Below, piece by piece: positions 1 to 5,011 of a stretch of DNA of 5,011 nt. Both the position numbers and the translations under genes were made by a program. The first letter of the stretch is position 1; every line of letters begins with the position of its first letter. A model generated the notes under the pieces. That model was given only the letters and a program-made list of their open reading frames with translations, ran no database searches and was not told the origin of the DNA. The stretch is from Bacteroidales bacterium (GTDB taxonomy: Bacteria; Bacteroidota; Bacteroidia; Bacteroidales; UBA932), in NCBI GenBank assembly GCA_017548805.1, contig JAFYZE010000066.1:1-5011 (forward strand), in the 5' to 3' direction.

Positions 1-1
1 G

Positions 2-1519
2 CAACGGATAATCATACTTGATTTCGGCTCCCAGACCACCCAGCTGTTAGGCCGGAGGGTCAGGGAGCTGGGCACTTTCTGCGAAATCCTCCCTTACGAC
101 CGCTATCCCGCGGAGGACGGGGATGTCATCGGCGTCATCCTCAGCGGATCGCCGCTGAGCGTCTACGCCGCTGACGCAGCAAGGCCTGACCTTTCGCGTT
201 TCCTCGGCCGTCTGCCCGTTCTCGGCATATGCTATGGCGCACAGCTTCTGAGCTACACTCAGGGCGGTAAGGTGGAGCCGGTCGGTACGAGGGAATACGG
301 CCGCGCCGAGTTGGAGCGGATTGACGCGTCTTGCGCCCTTTTCAAGGGCATAGAAGCGCCTTCACAGGTATGGATGAGCCACGGTGACACCATCACCGCG
401 CTTCCCGCTGGATACCGCGTTACTGCCTCGACAGACAGCGTGGAATATGCAGCTTTCGAGTGTTCCGATGCTCCGGTCTGGGGCGTGCAGTTCCATCCGG
501 AAGTCATGCATACGCTCCAGGGTGCAAAGCTCCTGGAGAATTTCGTCGTCGGGATCTGCGGCAGCCGCCGCGAATGGACTCCCGATTCCTTCGTAGAGAG
601 TTCCGTGAATGAACTCCGCTCGATGCTCGGCAACGACAAGGTCGTCCTCGGCCTGAGCGGCGGCGTGGACTCATCGGTCGCTGCAGTACTCCTGCACCGC
701 GCCATAGGGGACAGGCTGAACTGCATCTTCGTCAACCATGGCCTGCTCCGCAAGCATGAGTTCGAGGACGTGCTGAACGACTATAAGGAACTGGGACTCA
801 ACGTGACGGGCGTGGACGCTTCCAAGGAGTTCCTGTCAGCCCTGGCGGGGGAGTCCGACCCCGAGCGGAAGCGCAAGATCATCGGCGGGAAGTTCGTCGA
901 GGTCTTCAACGCCGAAGCTGCCAAGATCGACGGCGCGAAGTGGCTCGCCCAGGGGACCATCTATCCTGACCGCATCGAGAGCTGCAATATCACAGGCAAG
1001 GTCATCAAGAGCCACCACAACGTGGGCGGACTGCCCAAGGATATGAAACTCCGTCTCTGCGAGCCCTTGAAATGGCTCTTCAAGGACGAGGTGAGGGCGG
1101 TGGGCCTTAGCCTGGGCATGCCGCGCCATATGGTGTTCCGCCATCCTTTCCCGGGACCGGGACTGGCGGTGCGCATACTCGAGGACATCACGCCGGAGAA
1201 GGTACGCATCCTGCAGGACGTGGATGATGTGTTCATGCGCAGCCTGCGCGAATACGGCCTCTACGACCGCATCTGGCAGGCGGGAGCGATACTCCTGCCA
1301 GTCCGCACCGTAGGCGTCATGGGCGACGAGCGTACATACGACCATGCCGTCGTCCTGCGAGCCGTGACCAGCACGGACGCTATGACGGCCGACTGGGCCG
1401 AGCTCCCGACGGATTTCCTCCGGAACGTGAGCAATGAGATCATCAACAATGTCAAGGGTGTCAACCGTGTATGCTACGACATTTCGTCGAAGCCGCCGGC
1501 AACCATCGAATGGGAATAG
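2..1519 (+). CDS. guaA: GMP synthase (glutamine-hydrolysing), 5' end cut by the window edge
   Basis: GuaA converts XMP, ATP and glutamine to GMP in the cytoplasm, the last step of guanine nucleotide synthesis. The frame is open from base 2, and the first residues read [19 protein letters not shown], the family N-terminus. Base 1 is G, so it is probably the last base of the ATG; that would give a 506-residue protein, close to the usual length (about 505-525). With that numbering, the class I amidotransferase domain (about 1-190) has nucleophile Cys78 in GICYGAQ and His166/Glu168 in QFHPEV. The ATP pyrophosphatase domain has the P-loop SGGVDSS at 220-226. The C-terminal dimerisation domain has HPFPGPGL at about 382-389 and ends [11 protein letters not shown]. 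The GTG at 272 lies inside the amidotransferase domain, after the catalytic Cys, and is not the start. The gene's promoter lies outside the window. It is followed after 3 bases by glmS, so cotranscription is likely. Confidence 0.97.
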   Translation, partial: QRIIILDFGSQTTQLLGRRVRELGTFCEILPYDRYPAEDGDVIGVILSGSPLSVYAADAARPDLSRFLGRLPVLGICYGAQLLSYTQGGKVEPVGTREYGRAELERIDASCALFKGIEAPSQVWMSHGDTITALPAGYRVTASTDSVEYAAFECSDAPVWGVQFHPEVMHTLQGAKLLENFVVGICGSRREWTPDSFVESSVNELRSMLGNDKVVLGLSGGVDSSVAAVLLHRAIGDRLNCIFVNHGLLRKHEFEDVLNDYKELGLNVTGVDASKEFLSALAGESDPERKRKIIGGKFVEVFNAEAAKIDGAKWLAQGTIYPDRIESCNITGKVIKSHHNVGGLPKDMKLRLCEPLKWLFKDEVRAVGLSLGMPRHMVFRHPFPGPGLAVRILEDITPEKVRILQDVDDVFMRSLREYGLYDRIWQAGAILLPVRTVGVMGDERTYDHAVVLRAVTSTDAMTADWAELPTDFLRNVSNEIINNVKGVNRVCYDISSKPPATIEWE

Positions 1520-1522
1520 ACT

Positions 1523-3367
1523 ATGTGTGGAATAGTTGGTTACATTGGTGACAGGGATGCCTGTCCCATACTGATAAAGGGCCTCCGCAGGCTCGAATAC
1601 CGCGGATACGACAGCGCCGGCGTCGCCCTGGTGGGCAGTAACGGCGCGCTCAACGTATACAAGTGCAAGGGAAAGATCGACGCGCTGGAGCATTTCCTTG
1701 AGGACAAGGATACCGCCGGAACGGTGGGCATCGCCCATACCCGTTGGGCCACGCACGGTGAGCCGAATGATACCAACGCACACCCGCATTTCTCGTCCGA
1801 CGGGCGGATAGCGATGATCCACAACGGCATCATAGAGAATTACCGCGTGCTGAAGGACGCCCTGACTGCGGCTGGGGTTACTTTCCGTAGCGAGACGGAC
1901 TCGGAGGTTCTCGTGAACCTCATAGAGTATGTCCGAAATACGGAAGGCTGCAGCCTCGAGGATGCGGTCCGGCTCGCACTCAAGAAAGTTGTCGGCGCCT
2001 ATGCCATCGCAGTGGTGGAGAAAGGCAACAACGACAAGATCATCGCTGCCCGCCAGAGCAGTCCGATGGCCATCGGAGTGGGGAAGGGCGAGTATTTCAT
2101 CAGTTCTGATGCTTCGTCGATCGTCGAATACACCCATGACATAGTGTATGTCGAGGACGGCGAGATAGCCGTGATTGAAAGGGGCAAACCGCTTCAGCTC
2201 GTGACGCTTGAGAATCGCGAAGCCGATGTCAAGGTGACAACACTGGACATTTCCATCTCCGACCTTGAGAAAGGCGGATATCCCACTTTCATGCTCAAGG
2301 AGATCAACGAGCAGCCCCGTACCATCGTCGACTGCATCCGCGGCCGCGTCAATTCCGAGAGCGGCCGCGTCATCCTCTCGGGCGTACGGGACAACATTGA
2401 CCGCTGGCTTGCGGCGCGCCGTGTGATATTCGTTGCCTGCGGCACCTCCTGGCACGCGTCGCTTATCGGCAAGCAGCTTTTCGAGAACATCTGCCGCATT
2501 CCGGCCGAGGTGGAATACGCTTCGGAGTTCCGCTACCGCAATCCCGTGCTTTTCCCTGACGATATCGTGATCGCCGTGTCGCAGTCGGGTGAGACCGCCG
2601 ATACTCTGGCGGCCATCTCCCTTGCGCGCAAGGCTGGCGCCTTTGTCTACGGCATCTGCAACGTGATCGGGTCCAGCATAGCCCGCGCGACGGACAGCGG
2701 CACGTACGTGCACGTCGGTCCCGAGATCGGCGTGGCCTCTACCAAGGCTTTCACGGGCCAGGTTACGGTTATGGCCATGATGGCCCTGTGCATCGCCGAG
2801 CGGAAGGGGACGGTCTCTCCCGAGTACTACAACGAAGTTGCCGACGGACTGCTCTCCCTGCCGGAGAAGCTCAAGGAAGTGCTGGAACTGAGCGGACCTG
2901 TCGCAGACCTCGCCAAGATATTCACATACGCCCACAATTTCATCTATCTGGGGCGTGGATACAACTATCCTACTGCGCTCGAAGGCGCTCTTAAGCTCAA
3001 GGAAATCAGCTACATCCATGCTGAGGGTTATCCTGCCGCCGAGATGAAGCACGGGCCCATCGCTTTGATTGACGCGGAGATGCCGACAGTCGCGATCGTC
3101 ACGCCTGACGTGACTTACGAGAAGACCCTAAGCAACATTGAGGAGGTCAAGGCACGCGGCGGAAAGGTGATTGCAGTGATGGCCAAGGGTGACACGACGG
3201 TGCCGGGCATTGCGGACTATGTGATCGAAGTGCCCGCGGTCATCGACTGCCTCATGCCGATCATCGTCTCCGTGCCGCTTCAGTTGCTGGCGTACTACAT
3301 CGCCGTCTACAAGGGCCGTAATGTTGACCAGCCCCGTAACCTCGCGAAATCTGTTACGGTGGAATAG
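1523..3367 (+). CDS. glmS: Glutamine--fructose-6-phosphate aminotransferase (isomerising), glucosamine-6-phosphate synthase
   Basis: GlmS makes glucosamine-6-phosphate from fructose-6-phosphate and glutamine. This is the first committed step towards UDP-GlcNAc for peptidoglycan and lipopolysaccharide. The protein has 614 residues (E. coli 609). It starts MCGIVGYIG, so removal of Met exposes the Ntn nucleophile Cys2; this fixes the start at 1523. The class II amidotransferase domain (about 2-220) shows HTRWATHG at 72-79, NG at 101-102 and Asp126. Two SIS sugar-phosphate isomerase domains follow: the first (about 295-425) has CGTS at 306-309, SQSGET at 353-358 and ASTK at 405-408; the second (about 465-600) contains the E. 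coli-equivalent catalytic Glu494 and His510. The C-terminal tail NLAKSVTVE carries the Schiff-base Lys609. All key residues are present. The gene sits 3 bases behind guaA with no room for a glmS ribozyme or its own promoter, so expression probably depends on the guaA transcript. No clear Shine-Dalgarno is seen, as is usual in Bacteroidota. Confidence 0.98.
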   Translation: MCGIVGYIGDRDACPILIKGLRRLEYRGYDSAGVALVGSNGALNVYKCKGKIDALEHFLEDKDTAGTVGIAHTRWATHGEPNDTNAHPHFSSDGRIAMIHNGIIENYRVLKDALTAAGVTFRSETDSEVLVNLIEYVRNTEGCSLEDAVRLALKKVVGAYAIAVVEKGNNDKIIAARQSSPMAIGVGKGEYFISSDASSIVEYTHDIVYVEDGEIAVIERGKPLQLVTLENREADVKVTTLDISISDLEKGGYPTFMLKEINEQPRTIVDCIRGRVNSESGRVILSGVRDNIDRWLAARRVIFVACGTSWHASLIGKQLFENICRIPAEVEYASEFRYRNPVLFPDDIVIAVSQSGETADTLAAISLARKAGAFVYGICNVIGSSIARATDSGTYVHVGPEIGVASTKAFTGQVTVMAMMALCIAERKGTVSPEYYNEVADGLLSLPEKLKEVLELSGPVADLAKIFTYAHNFIYLGRGYNYPTALEGALKLKEISYIHAEGYPAAEMKHGPIALIDAEMPTVAIVTPDVTYEKTLSNIEEVKARGGKVIAVMAKGDTTVPGIADYVIEVPAVIDCLMPIIVSVPLQLLAYYIAVYKGRNVDQPRNLAKSVTVE

Positions 3368-3376
3368 ATAGTGGAT

Positions 3377-3451
3377 CCGGTCAGGCTATGCCGCCGGCTT
3401 CGCAGTAATTCAACCTTCGGAAAAGCTTCGCCGGCGGCACAGCCTGACCGG
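3377..3451. terminator. Large inverted repeat between convergent genes, probable bidirectional terminator
   Basis: The arms at 3377-3398 and 3430-3451 are 22 bases each and complementary at 21 positions; the only mismatch is A3388 opposite C3440. The loop is 31 bases (3399-3429). The stem begins 9 bases after the glmS stop and ends 11 bases from the stop of the minus-strand flavodiiron gene. That placement suits a structure ending transcription from both sides. Neither strand has a proper U-tract after the stem, so this is not a textbook intrinsic terminator. The long loop and long, GC-rich arms could instead mark a dispersed palindromic repeat. The inverted repeat is certain; the terminator role is inferred. 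Confidence 0.6.
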
Positions 3452-3462
3452 CTTTAATGCTA

Positions 3463-4647
3463 TTATGCCAGAATGGCGTCGGCGAGGGATTCGAGGGCGG
3501 GGATGTCGGCGGCTTTCATCCGGCTGCGGATGGTGACGACCTGGTCGACTAGCTCGATGCCCTTCATCGCACCGACCATCTCGACCATGACGCGGGCTGC
3601 CGAAGGAGCCCATGAACCGTTCTCGACTATCGCCACCCTACGATTGGAGTATCCCTTGATCTGAAGCCTGTGAAGGAACTCATACATAGGCGTAAAGAGT
3701 CCTGCATCATACGATGATGCGGCGATGACCATGGTAGGGTAGCGGAAAGCGTCTTCGACATTTTCAGCCACGTCCGAACGGCAGAGGTCGCTGAGGACGA
3801 CCTTCCTGGCGCCCTTTTCGCGCAGGATGTCCGCGAGCTTCTCCGCCGCCTGCATCGTACCTCCGTGAATGGAAGCGCAGGCAATGAAGATGCCCTCGCT
3901 CTCCGGCGCGTATCTGCTCCAGGTATCATAGAGTGAGACATACTGCCCCAGGTCGTCTTCGAGGATGGGGCCGTGAAGCGGGCGTATGGTCTTTATAGGC
4001 AGGCCGGAAAGTTTGCCCAGCAGGGCCTGGACCTGGGCGCCGTATTTGCCGACGATGTTGAAATAGTAACGGCGGCCCTCGCATGCCCAGTCATCGTCAT
4101 CACGGCCGTAGAAGCCGCAGCGCGAAAGCGCGCCGAACTTGCCGAAGGCATCTGCGCTGTAGAGCGCCCCGTCGGCGGCGTCGAACGACACCATGACCTC
4201 CGGCCAGTGTACCATGGGCGCCGCGAAGAAACGCAGGCTGTGGGAGCCCAGATCGAGGACATCACCTTCCTTGACGACTTTGGTACGTCCCTCCAGCTCG
4301 ATCCCTTCGAAGAACTGTCCGAGCATCTGGACGGCCTTGGCGCTCGAAACGAGCGTGATCTCCGGATAAGCGTCAAGTACCCATGCGACGAGGGCGGAAT
4401 GGTCGGGCTCCATGTGGTGCACGACCAGATAGTCCGGCTTGCGGCCTCCCAGGGCCTCGGCCAGATTGGCCTTCCACTGCTCTTCCTTGCGCATGTCCGC
4501 AGTGTCCAGAATGGCGATCTTGTCGTCCAGGATCACATAGGAGTTGTAGGACATTCCTTCGGGTACGACATACTGGCTCTCGAAGAGGTCGAGGTCGAGG
4601 TCGTCGACTCCGATATACTTGACTGTGCTGTTGAGGGAGACTGTCAT
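3463..4647 (-). CDS. Flavodiiron protein (FprA-type rubredoxin:oxygen / nitric oxide oxidoreductase)
   Basis: Flavodiiron proteins are cytoplasmic enzymes of anaerobes that reduce O2 to water and/or NO to N2O with electrons usually delivered by rubredoxin. With the start at 4647 the product (MTVSLNSTVKYIGV...) has 394 residues, the usual length for the minimal two-domain form. The metallo-beta-lactamase domain (about 1-250) holds a full diiron ligand set: His78-x-Glu80-x-Asp82 in HHMEPDH, His147, Asp166 and His225. The flavodoxin domain (about 252-394) shows the FMN phosphate loop near 258-264 (ASIHGGT), SSYDAGLFTP at 311-320 and ENGSWAPSAA at 342-351. There is no fused C-terminal rubredoxin or flavin reductase domain. 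The frame stays open upstream to 4911, but that stretch has no family similarity and runs antisense through rubredoxin, so the downstream ATG is chosen. The gene is divergent from rubredoxin, its likely electron donor. Whether O2 or NO is preferred cannot be read from the sequence. Confidence 0.95.
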   Translation of the reverse strand: MTVSLNSTVKYIGVDDLDLDLFESQYVVPEGMSYNSYVILDDKIAILDTADMRKEEQWKANLAEALGGRKPDYLVVHHMEPDHSALVAWVLDAYPEITLVSSAKAVQMLGQFFEGIELEGRTKVVKEGDVLDLGSHSLRFFAAPMVHWPEVMVSFDAADGALYSADAFGKFGALSRCGFYGRDDDDWACEGRRYYFNIVGKYGAQVQALLGKLSGLPIKTIRPLHGPILEDDLGQYVSLYDTWSRYAPESEGIFIACASIHGGTMQAAEKLADILREKGARKVVLSDLCRSDVAENVEDAFRYPTMVIAASSYDAGLFTPMYEFLHRLQIKGYSNRRVAIVENGSWAPSAARVMVEMVGAMKGIELVDQVVTIRSRMKAADIPALESLADAILA

Positions 4648-4669
4648 CTTGCGTGGTTTTTGTGTTGTG

Positions 4670-4677
4670 CAAATATA
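4670..4677 (-). promoter_or_regulatory. Candidate -7 box for the flavodiiron gene
   Basis: Read on the minus strand this is TATATTTG, an exact match to the Bacteroidota -7 consensus TAnnTTTG. It lies 22 bases upstream of the flavodiiron ATG, which would give a leader of roughly 15-20 bases. No TTTG lies at the expected -33 distance (about 19-21 bases further upstream, where the minus strand reads ATCC or similar). The promoter may therefore be weak or need an activator. The placement is inferred from consensus only. Confidence 0.55.
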
Positions 4678-4686
4678 GCAAACTGT

Positions 4687-4717
4687 TTTGAGAAATGGAT
4701 TCGGATTGCTATATTTG
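4687..4717 (+). promoter_or_regulatory. Bacteroidota-type promoter for rubredoxin
   Basis: TTTG at 4687-4690 (-33 box) and TATATTTG at 4710-4717 (-7 box) are separated by exactly 19 bases, matching the housekeeping consensus TTTG-N19-TAnnTTTG of the Bacteroidota. Transcription would begin at about 4721-4724, giving a leader of about 50 bases before rubredoxin. The -33 box lies only 9 bases beyond the inner end of the opposing flavodiiron -7 box, so the two promoters overlap and RNA polymerase may not occupy both at once. Confidence 0.75.
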
Positions 4718-4725
4718 TGTAGAGT

Positions 4726-4742
4726 CGCCGGAGTAGCCGGCG
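4726..4742 (+). other. Small hairpin in the rubredoxin 5' leader
   Basis: CGCCGG (4726-4731) pairs with CCGGCG (4737-4742) across a 5-base loop, giving a 6-bp GC-only stem at the very start of the predicted transcript. It could stabilise the 5' end of the mRNA. It is too short and too close to the start site to call a riboswitch or attenuator, and no U-tract follows. Confidence 0.4.
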
Positions 4743-4774
4743 CATTGGAGTTTAACCCCTTAATAATACTGGAA

Positions 4775-4933
4775 ATGGCCAAGTACGTATGTGACCTTTG
4801 CGGCTGGGAGTATGATCCCGAGGCCGGATATCCTGATGGAGGCATCGCCCCCGGAACCTCGTGGGAGGATGTTCCCGCTGATTTCGTCTGCCCGCTCTGC
4901 GGCGCGTCCAAGGAAGAGTTCTCTGAGGCATAG
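4775..4933 (+). CDS. Rubredoxin
   Basis: This is a small one-iron electron carrier of the cytoplasm. The 52-residue product ([20 protein letters not shown]...) has the usual rubredoxin length. It has both knuckles that bind the Fe(Cys)4 centre: Cys6-x-x-Cys9-Gly and Cys39-Pro-Leu-Cys42-Gly. Conserved aromatic and turn residues are also present (Tyr4, Tyr13, Pro15, Gly18, Trp30, Pro34, Phe37, Pro40, Phe49). The ATG at 4775 is chosen because the family begins only a few residues before the first Cys; in-frame starts further upstream, such as 4688, would lie inside the predicted promoter. It is transcribed divergently from the flavodiiron gene and is most likely that enzyme's electron donor. It may also serve rubrerythrin or similar enzymes elsewhere in the genome. 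The downstream signal-peptide gene starts after 11 bases and is probably on the same transcript. Confidence 0.97.
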   Translation: MAKYVCDLCGWEYDPEAGYPDGGIAPGTSWEDVPADFVCPLCGASKEEFSEA

Positions 4934-4944
4934 AACGCTGCAGG

Positions 4945-5011
4945 ATGAAGAAAACCATTATCATTGCGCTCATGCTGCTTCTCAGTATGGGCGCTCGTGC
5001 TGAATTGTCCC
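4945..5011 (+). CDS. N-terminus of an exported protein, cut by the window end
   Basis: Only 22 codons are visible, starting from the ATG at 4945. They form a convincing Sec signal peptide: a basic start (MKK), a hydrophobic core (TIIIALMLLLSMG) and an Ala-x-Ala cleavage site (ARA) followed by Glu20. There is no lipobox Cys in the visible part, so a periplasmic or outer-membrane protein is more likely than a lipoprotein. The ATG follows the rubredoxin stop by 11 bases, which suggests cotranscription. AGG lies only one base from the ATG, too close for a normal Shine-Dalgarno. The mature protein is outside the window, so its function is unknown. Confidence 0.7.
   Translation, partial: MKKTIIIALMLLLSMGARAELS

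Larger units (their letters stand above)
4670..4717. repeat. Perfect 12-bp inverted repeat spanning the divergent promoters
   Basis: CAAATATAGCAA at 4670-4681 is repeated as its exact reverse complement TTGCTATATTTG at 4706-4717, with 24 bases between. Each arm contains one outward-facing TATATTTG -7 box plus four matching bases (GCAA/TTGC) on its inner side. The symmetry could simply reflect two similar promoters, or it could be an operator for a dimeric regulator controlling the flavodiiron and rubredoxin genes together. Confidence 0.75.

Noticed and set aside
272..1519. A shorter GuaA starting at the GTG at 272
   Set aside because: The frame is open back to base 2 with the correct N-terminal amidotransferase sequence, including the catalytic Cys. 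Starting at 272 would remove the nucleophile.
1520..1522. A possible glmS ribozyme or riboswitch before glmS
   Set aside because: Only three bases separate the glmS start from guaA, and the known ribozyme needs a leader of well over 100 bases. That element is typical of Firmicutes.
2340..2372. A 12-base direct repeat (GCGGCCGCGTCA at 2340-2351 and 2361-2372)
   Set aside because: It lies inside glmS and encodes two Gly-Arg-Val segments in the linker between domains. GC-rich codon choice is enough to explain it, and there are only two copies.
836..3052. A 738-codon open frame on the minus strand across guaA and glmS
   Set aside because: It is the exact codon-by-codon complement of both genes, which share one frame. 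It stays open because the rare sense codons TTA, CTA and TCA (antisense stops) are avoided in these GC-rich genes. The translation is rich in His, Asp, Arg and Val, shows no recognisable domain, and both sense genes are certain.
3973..4722. A 249-codon plus-strand open frame opposite the flavodiiron gene
   Set aside because: It is codon-aligned antisense to a certain gene, resembles no known protein, and runs into the divergent promoter region. It is a composition shadow.
4648..4911. An 88-residue N-terminal extension of the flavodiiron protein
   Set aside because: The extension runs antisense through rubredoxin and the divergent promoter region, is low in family similarity, and the normal family N-terminus begins at the ATG at 4647.

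Overview
The window suggests a fairly GC-rich member of the Bacteroidota, probably an anaerobic gut-type Bacteroidales. Three things support this: the GuaA and GlmS sequences read like Bacteroidales versions (for example the GuaA N-terminus [21 protein letters not shown]), the genes lack clear Shine-Dalgarno sequences, and one promoter matches the Bacteroidota consensus TTTG-N19-TAnnTTTG exactly. An Alistipes-like genus would fit the base composition, but this is only a guess.

Layout. Bases 2-1519 (+) hold guaA (GMP synthase), missing only its first codon or so at the window edge. Three bases later, in the same reading frame, comes glmS (1523-3367, +; glucosamine-6-phosphate synthase). A 95-base convergent gap (3368-3462) carries a strong 22-bp imperfect inverted repeat (3377-3451), probably a bidirectional terminator. 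On the minus strand, 3463-4647 encodes a two-domain flavodiiron protein (FprA type). A 127-base divergent promoter region (4648-4774) follows, with a perfect 12-bp inverted repeat that contains both -10-type boxes. On the plus strand, 4775-4933 encodes rubredoxin, and after 11 bases a second gene (4945 to beyond the window end) starts with a Sec signal peptide.

How the genes work together. guaA and glmS both use the glutamine amide nitrogen, for purine nucleotide and amino-sugar (cell envelope) synthesis respectively, but with unrelated amidotransferase domains. Their spacing implies one transcript. The flavodiiron protein and rubredoxin form a classic electron-transfer pair: rubredoxin donates electrons to the diiron/FMN enzyme, which reduces O2 to water or NO to N2O. 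Their shared symmetric promoter region suggests joint control. Most of the window is well-understood housekeeping and stress-defence biology. The parts worth a second look are the two non-coding symmetric elements and the unidentified secreted-protein gene. I saw no mobile element, CRISPR array, tRNA or rRNA.
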